Counted from the first letter of the stretch, positions 34,291 to 43,838 are shown. The stretch is 64,000 nt of DNA from UBA8079 sp049601915 (GCA_049601915.1 JBMYRB010000006.1:82702-146701); one strand, 5' to 3'. Translations and numbers: made by a program. The notes: a model not told the origin generated them from the letters alone.

Positions 34291-36516
34291 ATGACGGTAA
34301 TCGGTGGTGAGATTCGACAGGAGGCGTTCAAGGACGCCCTGAGCGAACGCTATCTGAGCTACGCGCTCTCGACGATCATGGCGCGGTCGTTGCCCGATGT
34401 GCGCGATGGGCTGAAGCCGGTACACCGGCGCTTGCTGCATGCGATGCGTCAGCTTCGGCTTGATCCCGATCAGGGTTACAAGAAATGTGCGCGCGTCGTG
34501 GGCGATGTGATGGGTAAGTATCACCCGCATGGGGACCAGGCGATCTATGACGCGATGGTGCGGCTGGCCCAGGAGTTCGCGGTTCGCTATCCGCTGGTCG
34601 ATGGGCAGGGAAATTTCGGCAATATCGATGGCGATAATGCCGCGGCGATGCGTTACACCGAAGCGCGGATGACCGAAGTCGCTCAGGCGCTGCTCGACGG
34701 AATCGACGAGGACGCGGTCGATTTTCGCGACACCTATGACGGTGAGGGCGATGAGCCGGTCGTGCTGCCGTCCAATTTCCCCAATCTGCTCGCCAATGGT
34801 GCGACCGGTATCGCGGTCGGCATGGCGACTAGCATACCGCCCCATAATGTGGGCGAGATCTGCGACGCGCTTGCCCATTTGTTGAAAACCCCCAACGCGA
34901 CGATCGCCAAGCTGGTGTCGCTGATGCCGGGGCCGGACTTCCCGACCGGCGGCGTGCTGGTCGAGGATCGCGAGACCGTGATGGGGGCCTATGCAAGCGG
35001 ACGCGGCAGCTTTCGCGTTCGCGCGAAGTGGGAAGAGGAATCACTGGGCCGCGGCCAGTATCAGGTAGTTGTCACCGAAATTCCCTATCAGGTTCAGAAA
35101 TCGCGCCTGGTCGAGCGGATCGCGGAGCTGATGCATGCCCGCAAGCTGCCTTTGCTCGGTGATATTCGCGAGGAATCCGCCGACGATATTCGCCTGGTCC
35201 TGGAGCCGAAGAGCCGGAACGTCACCGCGGAAATGCTCATGGAGAGTCTGTTCCGCAACACCGATATGGAATCGCGCATTGGGCTGAACATGAACGTGCT
35301 CGACGCCGAGACCGTGCCGCGGGTCATGGATCTGCGCGAAGTGCTCCAGGCCTATCTGGACCATCGCCACGAGGTGCTGGTGCGCCGGACCAAGTTCCGG
35401 TTGGAGAAGATCGCCGACCGGCTCGATGTTCTGAAGGGCTACATGGTCGTTTTCCTCAACCTCGACGAGGTGATCGCGGTGATCCGCGAGGAAGACGATC
35501 CGCGCGCGGTGATGAAGAAGCGCTGGAAGCTAAATGACGCGCAGGTCGATGCGATCCTGAATATGCGGCTGCGCTCGTTGCGACGGCTCGAGGAAATCGC
35601 CATCCGTGAGGAGATCGAGGGGCTCGAGGGGGAACAGAAAACCCTCAAGGCGCTGCTGCGCGACAAGGCCAAGCGGACCAAGCGGCTTGCCGACGAGATC
35701 GCGACACTTAAGAAGACCTTTGGACCGAAGATGGAGCTCGGCCGCCGGCGCACCGAAATCGCCGATGCCCCCGCGCCTGTCGCGGTTCCGGTCGAGGCGA
35801 TGATCGAGCGTGAGCCGGTGACCATCGTCTGCTCGGAAAAGGGCTGGGTGCGCACGATCAAGGGGCAGGGGATCAACCCCAAGGAGCTCAAGTTCAAGGA
35901 AGGCGATCGCGGCAGGTTCGTTATTCCTGCCGAGACAACAGACAAGCTGCTGGTGTTCGGCACAAACGGGCGTTTTTACACCGTGGCGGTGGACAAGCTT
36001 CCCGGCGGGCGCGGGCATGGTGAGCCGCTGCGCCTGATGTTTGATCTCGCCAATGATGCCGAAATCGTCACTCTCGAGGTGCACAAGCCCGGCGACAAGC
36101 TCGTCGTCGCCTCGAGTGACGGTCGCGGGTTCGTCGTGCCCGAGGATGAGGTTGTCGCCCAGACCAAGAGCGGCAAGCAGGTTCTCAACGTGAAGGGCGA
36201 CGTGGAGGCGGTGGCCTGCGCGCGCGCTGAAGGCGACCATATTGCGGTGCTCGGCAAGAAACGGAAGATGATAGTATTCGCGCTGTCCGAGCTTCCCGAG
36301 ATGTCGCGCGGTCGCGGCGTGAAGCTGCAGAGCTATGGCACCGGCGACAGTCTGGCGGATGTCGCGACTTTCGCGATGTCGGAGGGTCTCACAACGCGCA
36401 CCGGCGACCGGCACCGGACATTCGCCGGCGATGAGTTGAAGGACTGGGTCGGCAAGCGCGCTCAGGCGGGACGCAAAGTGCCCAAGGGCTTCCCCAGCGC
36501 CCCGCGCTTCTCATAG
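34291..36516 (+). CDS. parC: DNA topoisomerase IV subunit A
   Basis: Decatenates daughter chromosomes together with ParE. The breakage-reunion domain begins SERYLSYALSTIMARSLPDVRDGLKPVHRRLLHAM and has the active-site tyrosine in AAMRYTEARMT. The C-terminal beta-pinwheel contains repeated blades (MIEREPVTIVCSEKGWVRTIKG, then FGTNGRFYTV). With 741 aa and no GyrA-box, it is ParC rather than GyrA. The ATG at 34291 follows GGAG after a few bases; an in-frame GTG at 34267 lacks support. parE is not in the window. Confidence 0.94.
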   Translation: MTVIGGEIRQEAFKDALSERYLSYALSTIMARSLPDVRDGLKPVHRRLLHAMRQLRLDPDQGYKKCARVVGDVMGKYHPHGDQAIYDAMVRLAQEFAVRYPLVDGQGNFGNIDGDNAAAMRYTEARMTEVAQALLDGIDEDAVDFRDTYDGEGDEPVVLPSNFPNLLANGATGIAVGMATSIPPHNVGEICDALAHLLKTPNATIAKLVSLMPGPDFPTGGVLVEDRETVMGAYASGRGSFRVRAKWEEESLGRGQYQVVVTEIPYQVQKSRLVERIAELMHARKLPLLGDIREESADDIRLVLEPKSRNVTAEMLMESLFRNTDMESRIGLNMNVLDAETVPRVMDLREVLQAYLDHRHEVLVRRTKFRLEKIADRLDVLKGYMVVFLNLDEVIAVIREEDDPRAVMKKRWKLNDAQVDAILNMRLRSLRRLEEIAIREEIEGLEGEQKTLKALLRDKAKRTKRLADEIATLKKTFGPKMELGRRRTEIADAPAPVAVPVEAMIEREPVTIVCSEKGWVRTIKGQGINPKELKFKEGDRGRFVIPAETTDKLLVFGTNGRFYTVAVDKLPGGRGHGEPLRLMFDLANDAEIVTLEVHKPGDKLVVASSDGRGFVVPEDEVVAQTKSGKQVLNVKGDVEAVACARAEGDHIAVLGKKRKMIVFALSELPEMSRGRGVKLQSYGTGDSLADVATFAMSEGLTTRTGDRHRTFAGDELKDWVGKRAQAGRKVPKGFPSAPRFS

Positions 36517-36602
36517 GATAGCCGCTGCCGGGTATTATTGGCACCGGACGGCGAAGCTGGTAACAGTCCGTAACGCCCTTAAGGACGAATTGGAGAGAAT
36601 TC

Positions 36603-37193
36603 ATGCAGGTAACGGCACGCACAGCGCCCACCTTGATCGATACGATTTGGCCACGGCAGTCCGGAGGATTGCTGCGCATGACGCTTCTGGCGTTTGCGGG
36701 AAGCATCCTGATGGCCCTGTCGGCCAAAACCCAGGTCCCCATGTGGCCGGTTCCGATGACGATGCAGACCTTTGCTGTGCTGGTCATCGGCATGTCCTTC
36801 GGTTGGCGCCTTGCCAGTGCGACCCTGCTTTTGTACCTCGCCGAAGGCGCGGTCGGGTTGCCTGTCTTCGCCAGCGGCGGCGGTATTGCCTACTTCGCGG
36901 GCCCAACGACGGGCTACCTGGTTGGTTTCCTCGTGGCCGCCATGATTGTCGGATGGTTGGGCGAGAAAGGCTGGGACCGCAGCGTTCCATTGACCTTCGT
37001 TGCGATGTTCATCGGCACCGGCGTTATTTTCGCGTTGGGTGTGACCTGGCTCGCATTCTTCCTGGGTGATTTTCGGGCTGCGCTTGCAAACGGTTTCAGC
37101 CCGTTCATTGTTGGTGCATTCGTGAAGATCGCCCTCGCAGCCGCAGTGCTTCCGATGGTTTGGAAATTTGCGATCCGCAAACGCGGTGTCTGA
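36603..37193 (+). CDS. bioY: Biotin transporter BioY
   Basis: Substrate-binding S component of the ECF biotin importer; in many alphaproteobacteria BioY works alone or with a shared energising module. The 196-residue membrane protein has about six helices and the family core QVPMWPVPMTMQTFAVLVIG, followed by YLAEGAVGLPVFASGGGIAYFAGPTTGYLVGF. No bioM or bioN lies beside it. I looked for a BioR box (TTATnnATAA) upstream and found none. The ribosome-binding site is TTGGAGAG just before the ATG. Confidence 0.93.
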   Translation: MQVTARTAPTLIDTIWPRQSGGLLRMTLLAFAGSILMALSAKTQVPMWPVPMTMQTFAVLVIGMSFGWRLASATLLLYLAEGAVGLPVFASGGGIAYFAGPTTGYLVGFLVAAMIVGWLGEKGWDRSVPLTFVAMFIGTGVIFALGVTWLAFFLGDFRAALANGFSPFIVGAFVKIALAAAVLPMVWKFAIRKRGV

Positions 37194-37215
37194 TACCTGA
37201 CACAGTCAGCAACGC

Positions 37216-37256
37216 AAACGGCCGCCCGACCTCATGACGAGGGGCGGCCGTTTTGT
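37216..37256. terminator. Bidirectional terminator between bioY and the TRAP genes
   Basis: A perfect 12-base-pair stem (37216-37227 with 37242-37253) followed by TTTTGTTTT on the plus strand; the A-rich left flank lets it serve the opposing TRAP operon too. Confidence 0.85.
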
Positions 37257-37275
37257 TTTGATCATCGGTCACGCT

Positions 37276-39936
37276 CTAGAAGTTCAGGGAGATATCCCTG
37301 TGCACCGCAAGGCAACTGGCAACGTCGCTTGTGATCTCGGCGGGCAACCGGTCCTGCAGACGCAGCCCGATAGATGTTCGGATGGCTTCGTCATAGGTGG
37401 TTAGGCCTGTAAACAGTGACGCCTCGGCACGTTTGCGCCACGCCACATCTGCCGTGTAGGCCGCGATGGATTTCTCGATTTCGGCATTGGCCGTATCGCG
37501 GTTGAGACGACGAGGGCTCAGTGCGCGTCGCGCCTTCGACAGCGGGCTGCGGATGTCGTTTACCTGGGCCAGGCCCGTCAGATTATCGGTTATAAAGGCG
37601 CTTATCGCCGCCGACGCATCTTCCGGGCTGGCGGTGCGCACGGCTTCCTGCAGTGCGGAGAAATTGCCCCCGATAGCCTCTAGGGCGGTCGTGTCAGCGA
37701 GGATGGCGCGGACATCGCGGACAGGGCCGTAGGCGTCATCCACGGTACGGCGATAGGTTTGGCGTGCCTTGCGTTCCGTGCCCGTCAGATCGACGAACTG
37801 TTTGCGCAAATCCTTCCATTCTGCCGGTATCCGGGTGAGCAGTTCTGCCTGATGGGCAAGCAGTTCCTCGATTTCATGCTCCGCATCCTGGATGCCCTGG
37901 GTATCGCCGTCGCGTTTGAGCTGAAAAATGCTGTTGCGGATTTCTTCGATTTCCTCGGTGACGTCGCGGGCATCGGCCTCCAGTTTGCGGACCTCACGGT
38001 GCAGCGGTTCATAGCTGGGCGTGAAGGCGACAACTTCGGCTGCCGCGGTGCGAACGCCCTCGACCATGGCAAACACGCTGCCCGCCTTGACCAGACCGGC
38101 ACGGATTGCGTTGGCGTGGGCGTCGGGCAGGACCGAGAGGTTGAGCTGATGAGCGTTGTCGATGGCGGCCTGAATCTGGTTGCCGTTCTGATCGTAAAAG
38201 CTGAAAAGATGCTCCTCGATGCAGGCTTGCAGTCGCGGATTCTGCGGCGGTGGCGCCGTGTCGGCCGTCAGGAACGACTTGTTGGGCAGGAAATTCACGA
38301 GACTAGGGAAGAAGCCAACGATGGCGAGGCCGACCAGTTGCAGGCCGATGAAGACCGTCACGCCCTTGTACATATCGGTCGTTTTGACTTCCGGTGGGGC
38401 GACGCCACGCAGATAGAACAGCGCGAAGCCGAAGGGGGGCGTCAGGAACGACGTCTGCATGTTGACGCCGATCATGACTCCCAGCCAGACCGCCGAGATG
38501 TTGGCCGAAGGATCGGCCAGCAGGATCGGCGCGATGATCGGGACCACCACAACTGCGATCTCGATGAAGTCGAGGAAGAAGCCGAGGACGAAGATAACCG
38601 CCATGACGACGACGAACTGGGTCCAGAAGCCGCCGGGCAGGCCGCCGAGGAATTCCCGCACCAGCTCCTCGCCGCCGAACGCACGGAAGGCAGCCGTCAG
38701 CATGGCCGCGCCGAGCAGGATGATGAAGACCATCGACGTGGTCTTGGCCGTCTCGACCATCACCCCTTGGAGTGTTTCGTCGATCTTGAGGGTGCGCCAG
38801 GCACTCCAGATGACACCGATCAGCAAGCCGACCACGGCTATGGCGGCGAGACCGACCCCCAGCGCGTCCGTGCCATCGTCGATCGATTTCACGTTCAGGT
38901 CGAATTGATTGCCCAGGATGAGAATCGCGGCGATAGAAGCAAGCGCCAGGATGGCGGGGTAGAAGGCGCCGCGCTGGCCGTCCTTGAGGCGATACCCGGC
39001 CATGATCATGGCGCCGACAGCGCCGATGGCGCCGGCCTGGTTGACCGTGGCGATGCCCATGATGATCGAGCCGAGAACCGCAAGGATCAGGGTCAGCGGC
39101 GGCACCAGTGCCAGCAGGACCCGGCCGGCGAAGCGGATATCGTAGCGGCCCTCATAGGGCACAGGCGGCGCGGAGCCCTTTTTCAGGAAGGCGAAGACCA
39201 GGATATAGAGGGCGTAGAGCCCGACCAGCACGAGCCCCGGCAGCAGCGCACCCAGGAACATGTCGCCGGCGCTGGTCGACGTGATGTCGAACTCGCTGGG
39301 CATTGAAATCTGGCCGGTGCCGAACTTGTACTCAAGCTTACGGGCCGTACTCGCCTGGTCGGTCGCGTTGGACAGCTGGTCGGCCAGGATGATGAGGACG
39401 ATCGATGGCGGGATGATCTGGCCCAGCGTGCCCGATGCGGCGATCGTGCCCGTGGCCAGTGGCTTCGAGTAATTGTTGCGCAGCATCGCGGGCAGGGAGA
39501 TCAGTCCCATGGCGACGACCGTCGCACCGACGATGCCCGTGGTGGCGGCGAGCAGCGCGCCAACGAAGACCACCGAAATGCCGAGTCCGCCGGGAACGGG
39601 TCCGAAGAGCTGCGCCATGGTGACCAGAAGATCTTCGGCGATCTTCGAGCGCTGCAGCATGATGCCCATGAATACGAACAGCGGCACCGCAATCAGTGTA
39701 TCGCGTTCGACTTCCCAGTATACCCCTCTGAAGTTGGTCACCCCCGCCGTGAGCCACTGGATGGGTCCGTCCTGAACGAAGTAGGCACCCGTGTCCCCGG
39801 CGAAAATCACGCCGGTGAAGGCGGCGAGGCCGATCGTCAGGATCGCGGCGCCCGGCAGGGCGAAGGCGACAGGGAACCCCATGCCCAGAGCGCCCGCCAT
39901 GATCAGGACCAGCAATGCTACGAAGAAGAGTTCCAT
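37276..39936 (-). CDS. TRAP transporter large permease (DctM) with long C-terminal extension
   Basis: Membrane permease of a tripartite ATP-independent periplasmic transporter, which uses an ion gradient and the binding protein encoded at 41117. The first 550 or so residues are the hydrophobic DctM core, with FPVAFALPGAAILTIGL, VPLFVFMGIMLQRS and LTPPFGFALFYLRGV. After the last helix (about residue 547) a soluble tail of roughly 335 residues follows. It is Glu/Lys/Arg-rich with coiled-coil-like stretches (RKLEADARDVTEEIEEIRNS, AEHEIEELLAHQAELLTRI) and two cysteines (QACIEEH, ASCLAVH). Typical DctM proteins have about 430 residues, so 886 is exceptional; I see no known domain in the tail. Last gene of the P-Q-M operon. 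Confidence 0.9.
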   Translation of the reverse strand: MELFFVALLVLIMAGALGMGFPVAFALPGAAILTIGLAAFTGVIFAGDTGAYFVQDGPIQWLTAGVTNFRGVYWEVERDTLIAVPLFVFMGIMLQRSKIAEDLLVTMAQLFGPVPGGLGISVVFVGALLAATTGIVGATVVAMGLISLPAMLRNNYSKPLATGTIAASGTLGQIIPPSIVLIILADQLSNATDQASTARKLEYKFGTGQISMPSEFDITSTSAGDMFLGALLPGLVLVGLYALYILVFAFLKKGSAPPVPYEGRYDIRFAGRVLLALVPPLTLILAVLGSIIMGIATVNQAGAIGAVGAMIMAGYRLKDGQRGAFYPAILALASIAAILILGNQFDLNVKSIDDGTDALGVGLAAIAVVGLLIGVIWSAWRTLKIDETLQGVMVETAKTTSMVFIILLGAAMLTAAFRAFGGEELVREFLGGLPGGFWTQFVVVMAVIFVLGFFLDFIEIAVVVVPIIAPILLADPSANISAVWLGVMIGVNMQTSFLTPPFGFALFYLRGVAPPEVKTTDMYKGVTVFIGLQLVGLAIVGFFPSLVNFLPNKSFLTADTAPPPQNPRLQACIEEHLFSFYDQNGNQIQAAIDNAHQLNLSVLPDAHANAIRAGLVKAGSVFAMVEGVRTAAAEVVAFTPSYEPLHREVRKLEADARDVTEEIEEIRNSIFQLKRDGDTQGIQDAEHEIEELLAHQAELLTRIPAEWKDLRKQFVDLTGTERKARQTYRRTVDDAYGPVRDVRAILADTTALEAIGGNFSALQEAVRTASPEDASAAISAFITDNLTGLAQVNDIRSPLSKARRALSPRRLNRDTANAEIEKSIAAYTADVAWRKRAEASLFTGLTTYDEAIRTSIGLRLQDRLPAEITSDVASCLAVHRDISLNF

Positions 39937-39954
39937 TGAAGCTGATCCCGCGCG

Positions 39955-40998
39955 CTAGTCGTTCAAGCCGCCGGGGCGCGCAGGGCGGCCGGGCTCGTCA
40001 CGCAGTTCGGCGGCGTTGGCAAGAAAATAGTTCATGAACTGGACAAGCATGGAAACGGCAAACACCGCCAGGAAGCCGGCCATGAGGTATTTGACGAACA
40101 TGCCGAAACCGGCCTGGGTCGTCTCGAATGCGAGGATCGGGCTGTTGATCACGGCGGCTTTCGACCACATGCCGAGTGTGATGATCACCCAGCACAGTGG
40201 CGCACCGAGAAGCAAGCAGCCAAGTATATTGGCCCACGCCTTGCCGCGGGGACCGAAGCCCGCATACATCACGTCGACCCGGACATGGCCTTCCTCAACC
40301 AGCGCGTAGGCGCTGGCGAACAGGAACAGGCCCGCATACCAGAACCGCACCAGATCACCCATGAAGGCCTGCTCGTAGGAAAAGACGAAGCGGGCGATCA
40401 CGATCTGTAATTCGGCAACCACGACAAGCAGGGCAAGCCAACTGAAGCCGAGTGTTTTCTTGAAATAGGCAATAACGCAGGCCAGGCCGACCAGCGGCAT
40501 ATGGACATAGGCGCCGCGGATGCGCGAGATGCCGAGTTGTTTTTCGAGGTCGGCACCGACGAAGTAGCCGAGCAACCCTTCCACACGAAGGAAGGAGATG
40601 ATGGCATCGCCCAGGCCGACAATGAAGACCGCCCAGAAGGCGGCGCAGACGATATAGGCGGCGATGGCACCCAGCCGGGCGGCCTCGACATGCAGAAGAC
40701 GTTGGGGTGTCGTGACGACGAAACCGACAATGCCGAGTATCAATACGAGGTAGCTGGCGAGTTGAACCCAGCCGAGCGTAATGGACAGCCCCGACAGAGG
40801 TTTGCGCAGCGCTTCGAAGCCGAACCAGCCCTGGTGGGCAAAGAGGTTTGAGAGGCCCGGCCAGTCCTGCCAGAAAATCAGATAATTATTGAGGACAAAC
40901 AGAAGCCCGGTACCGACCACGGAGAGCGCGAATATGCGGAGTGCCAGCAGGATAAAGCCGCTGTCGGGCGCGGGTGACGCTGCTGTTGTATCCGTCAT
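39955..40998 (-). CDS. TRAP transporter small permease (DctQ)
   Basis: Four-helix-core small permease of the TRAP transporter, here in the long form (347 aa) with extra N-terminal membrane segments (FILLALRIFALSVVGTGLLFVLNN, LASYLVLILGIVGFVV). The DctQ core is visible in RFWYAGLFLFASAYALVEEGHVRVDVMYAGFGPRGKAWANILGCLL. It starts 118 bases after the dctP stop, across a hairpin, and ends 18 bases before the large permease gene. Confidence 0.9.
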   Translation of the reverse strand: MTDTTAASPAPDSGFILLALRIFALSVVGTGLLFVLNNYLIFWQDWPGLSNLFAHQGWFGFEALRKPLSGLSITLGWVQLASYLVLILGIVGFVVTTPQRLLHVEAARLGAIAAYIVCAAFWAVFIVGLGDAIISFLRVEGLLGYFVGADLEKQLGISRIRGAYVHMPLVGLACVIAYFKKTLGFSWLALLVVVAELQIVIARFVFSYEQAFMGDLVRFWYAGLFLFASAYALVEEGHVRVDVMYAGFGPRGKAWANILGCLLLGAPLCWVIITLGMWSKAAVINSPILAFETTQAGFGMFVKYLMAGFLAVFAVSMLVQFMNYFLANAAELRDEPGRPARPGGLND

Positions 40999-41068
40999 GG
41001 AATCCGCAGGGCTTTCTCAGGGACAGACCCGAATGAGGTCCTCGTCAAATCGCTAGCACAACATGCAA

Positions 41069-41090
41069 AGCGGAGCCCGAGGGCTCCGCT
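41069..41090 (-). terminator. Attenuator-like hairpin between dctP and dctQ
   Basis: A perfect 9-base-pair stem (41069-41077 with 41082-41090) round a CGAG/CTCG tetraloop, followed by only three Ts on the minus strand. It lies just past the binding-protein gene and would protect its mRNA end or partly terminate, giving more binding protein than permease. Confidence 0.6.
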
Positions 41091-41116
41091 CCACATGGTT
41101 GCTATTGTCGTCGCGC

Positions 41117-42217
41117 CTACAGGCCGAGGACGCGGTTACGCTGCTGCACGTAGGCCTGATCCGAAATATTGGTCCAGGCACCAACGTCGGCACGGGATTT
41201 GATGAAGCTATCGTAGATGCGGCTCGAAAGTTCACTGTGAGCGCGCACCTCGTCGAAGACTTCTTCAGCGGCATCGCTGAAGCTGTCGTAGATTTCGTCC
41301 GAGAACTGGCGGAGCTGAACGCCCTGATTGGTGACCAGGTCCACGAGTGCCGCGCCCGACTTGGCGTTATACTCAGACATCATCCAGTCATTCTCGGCGG
41401 CGGCAGCAGCTTCGATGATCGTCTGGTCGGCTTTCGAAAGCTTGCTCCAGAACGAAGCGTTCAGGCCGAGTGCGAGCATTGCGCCCGGCTCGTGCATGCC
41501 CGGATAGTAGTAGAACTTGGCCGCTTCATAGAACTTCATGAAGCCATCATTCCACGGGCCAACCCACTCGGTGGCGTCGATTGCGCCGGAGACCAGGTTC
41601 TCATAAATCTGGCCGCCCGGGAGGGAGACCGGCGAGGCGCCAAGCTTGGCCATGACGTCGCCGCCAAGACCCGGGATGCGCATCTTCAGACCCTTGAGGT
41701 CGTCGGCGGAGTTGATTTCCTTACGGAACCAACCACCCATCTGGACACCCGTGTTACCGGCCATCAGACCCTTGAGGCCGAATTCGCCGCCAAGCTCGTC
41801 CCAGAGTTCCTGACCACCGCCAAAGCGGATCCAGGCATTCATTTCGGTGTAGGTCAGGCCAAACGGGACGGCGGTGAAGAACGCCCAGCCCGGGTTTTTG
41901 CCTTTCCAGTAATAGTCGGCGGCGTGATAGCCCTGTGCGTTACCTGATGCGACTTCGTCGAAGCTGTCGAACGCACCTACGCGCTCGCCGGCGGAGAAGT
42001 ACTGCATCTGGATGCGGCCTTCACTCATGGTCCCGATACGTTCGGCAAGGCGCTGTGCGCCGGTGCCGAGACCCGGGAAATCGCGGGGCCAGGTGGAGAC
42101 CATCGCGAACTCGATCCGCTCCTGCGCAATGGCGGGTTTCGGAAAGGCCGAAGCGGCCGCAGCGGCGCCGGTGACACCGGCGATACCGGCGGCTTTGATA
42201 AATTTACGTCGTTCCAT
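41117..42217 (-). CDS. TRAP transporter substrate-binding protein (DctP, TakP-like)
   Basis: Periplasmic binding protein of the TRAP system. The ATG at 42217, preceded by AGGGAGC, gives 366 aa beginning MERRKFIKAAGIAGVTGAA, a twin-arginine-type signal (a single RR before F-x-K). Signature segments ADYYWKGKNP, TGVQMGGWFRKEI, GAIDATEWVGPWND and KFYYYPGMHEPG closely resemble TakP of Rhodobacter sphaeroides, which binds 2-oxo acids such as pyruvate, so a 2-oxo acid ligand is likely. The conserved Arg in GWFR and Trp in EWVGP fit that site. First gene of the operon. Confidence 0.93.
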   Translation of the reverse strand: MERRKFIKAAGIAGVTGAAAAASAFPKPAIAQERIEFAMVSTWPRDFPGLGTGAQRLAERIGTMSEGRIQMQYFSAGERVGAFDSFDEVASGNAQGYHAADYYWKGKNPGWAFFTAVPFGLTYTEMNAWIRFGGGQELWDELGGEFGLKGLMAGNTGVQMGGWFRKEINSADDLKGLKMRIPGLGGDVMAKLGASPVSLPGGQIYENLVSGAIDATEWVGPWNDGFMKFYEAAKFYYYPGMHEPGAMLALGLNASFWSKLSKADQTIIEAAAAAENDWMMSEYNAKSGAALVDLVTNQGVQLRQFSDEIYDSFSDAAEEVFDEVRAHSELSSRIYDSFIKSRADVGAWTNISDQAYVQQRNRVLGL

Positions 42218-42403
42218 GAATTGCTCCCTGAGGTTGCGTGTTCGTGTTTGTTTCACTGGCCGAGCGAAAGCACCTGAAAGGGCCCGGAGACGTACAAATT
42301 TTAGCAGCCGTGTATCGACCGCAAAGCATTGTGGAAACCTTATGCTAGCAGGTGTGGTGGCGCCGGGCCATGCGATAGTATGACGATCACGTGATTGTGT
42401 GGC

Positions 42404-43147
42404 TCAGCGGGGCGGTTCGGTGGTCGGAAGCGGCCCGTCTGTCCAGCCGTTGGTGCCCAGATGCTCGACAGGCTGAAAACGGCTCTTGTAGGCCATCTTG
42501 GCGCAGTCCTCGATCCAGTAACCGAGATAGACATATGACCGTTCGCGTGCCGCGGCATCGTGGACAAGCTGCAGAATACTGAAAGTGCCGAGGCTCCGGC
42601 GATCCTCGGCCGGCTCGAAATAGCTGTAGACCGCCGAAAGGCCGCTGGACAGGACGTCCGTGAGGCAGGCACCAAGCAGCATGCCGGCCGTGTCCCGTAT
42701 CGACATCAATGTTGTGTTCACCGCGGAATCCTCGACCATCGCTCTAAAATCCGAAAAGGACATTGCCGCCATCACGCCGCCGCTGTGGCGGGCGCGTTGG
42801 TAACGGAAGAAGAGGTCGTAATGCTCATCGGTGGCCAGCGCGGCCCCGGTCGTGATGACAAGGTCTGAGTTTTTGCTCCAGACGCGCTGTTGGGAGCGGG
42901 TCGGCTTGAACGTTTCGACAGGGATACGGATCGGGACGCAGCCGCTACATCCCGGGCATGCGGGCCGATAGACGATGTGGTGCGAGCGTCGAAACCCGGC
43001 GAGTGCCAGTTGATCATGCAGGTCTTGCGCCTGCGCGCCACGTAGCTCGGTGAACAGGTTGCGCTCGACGTGCCCGTCCAGATACGGGCAAGGCATAGGG
43101 CCCGTTCGATAAAATACAAGCGGTGGCTTCGGCGCTTGGCTGGTCAT
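42404..43147 (-). CDS. bpt: Aspartate/glutamate leucyltransferase (bacterial ATE1-like)
   Basis: Transfers Leu from tRNA to proteins with N-terminal Asp or Glu, making N-degrons for ClpS. The 247-residue protein has FYRTGPMPCPYLDGHVERNLFTEL (first Cys region), AGFRRSHHIVYRPACPGCSGCVPIRIPV (paired CxxC motifs), QRVWSKNSDL and a GNAT-like C-terminal LGYWIEDCAKMAYKSRFQPVEHL. It is complete. The other three effectors of the N-degron route in this window are clpS, clpA and aat. It starts 91 bases downstream of the motB fragment. Confidence 0.95.
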   Translation of the reverse strand: MTSQAPKPPLVFYRTGPMPCPYLDGHVERNLFTELRGAQAQDLHDQLALAGFRRSHHIVYRPACPGCSGCVPIRIPVETFKPTRSQQRVWSKNSDLVITTGAALATDEHYDLFFRYQRARHSGGVMAAMSFSDFRAMVEDSAVNTTLMSIRDTAGMLLGACLTDVLSSGLSAVYSYFEPAEDRRSLGTFSILQLVHDAAARERSYVYLGYWIEDCAKMAYKSRFQPVEHLGTNGWTDGPLPTTEPPR

Positions 43148-43238
43148 GTACTGGCCCAGGCGGATGATCGTAAAACGTCACGAATTCTAGCGATGTCAAA
43201 CGTCTCACGCAAAGCCAAGTGAGTGGTGATGGACGTGG

Positions 43239-43772
43239 TCAGCCGGACGTGCGCGGGTTGTCGGTTTCGGTCTTGCGCGCCGGCTCGACGGCGGTGGGGT
43301 CATTGCTGTCGTTGGCACCGAAATCATTGGTGCTTGGGCCCGAAGGTGCAGGGGCATCCGGCAGCGTACCGTTGCCCAGGTTTTCGGCATCGAGCTCGAG
43401 TGGGACTTCGTTCTCGCGGAGCAGGGTGATGCTGATGCGCCGGTTCTGTTCGCTTTCCGGCTCTTCGGGCAGCAGGGGGTCCGTGTCGGCGCGACCCTGC
43501 ACCAGCGCGATGCGGTACGACCCCAGACCGGATTCGATCAGAAGCCGCCGCACGGCGTTCGCGCGGTCGGAGCTGAGTTCCCAGTTGGGGTAACCCTCTG
43601 CAGACCTGTAGCCACGCGAATCCGTGTGGCCGCTGATGGAGATCTTGTTCGAGAGTTGATTAACAACCCTCGAGACCAGCTGGACGAGTTTGCGTGTTTC
43701 GGCGTTCGGCTGGGAACTGCCAAGGGCGAACATCGAATAGCCGGCCTGACCCACGAGCTGGATGCGTAGGCT
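43239..43772 (-). pseudogene. motB: C-terminal remnant of MotB (OmpA-like domain)
   Basis: The 171 residues are the peptidoglycan-binding end of the flagellar stator protein MotB: SMFALGSSQPNAETRKLVQLVSRVVNQL, NKISISGHTDSRGY, NWELSSDRANAVRRLL, and GRADTDPLLPEEPESEQNRRISITLLRE. Reading back past the GTG at 43754, the frame still spells LRIQLV, the usual lead-in, but stops at a TAG at 43773-43775. Everything expected before it (membrane helix, plug, linker) is missing, with AT-rich non-coding DNA in its place. No motA or other flagellar gene is adjacent. It could be a small functional OmpA-like protein, but there is no signal peptide, so remnant is preferred. Confidence 0.75.
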
Positions 43773-43838
43773 CTAATAACAATCCAGCGCCGTATATTTT
43801 GAAATTACACAAAATCTCACGTGAAATTGGCTTCGAAG

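Noticed and set aside
36517..36602. BioR operator before bioY
   Set aside because: No TTATnnATAA-like palindrome; only a loose GTAAC repeat is present.
37759..39306. Plus-strand open frame of 515 codons antisense to the TRAP large permease
   Set aside because: Low-complexity Asp/Arg/Gln/His-rich shadow of membrane-helix codons; no family resemblance.
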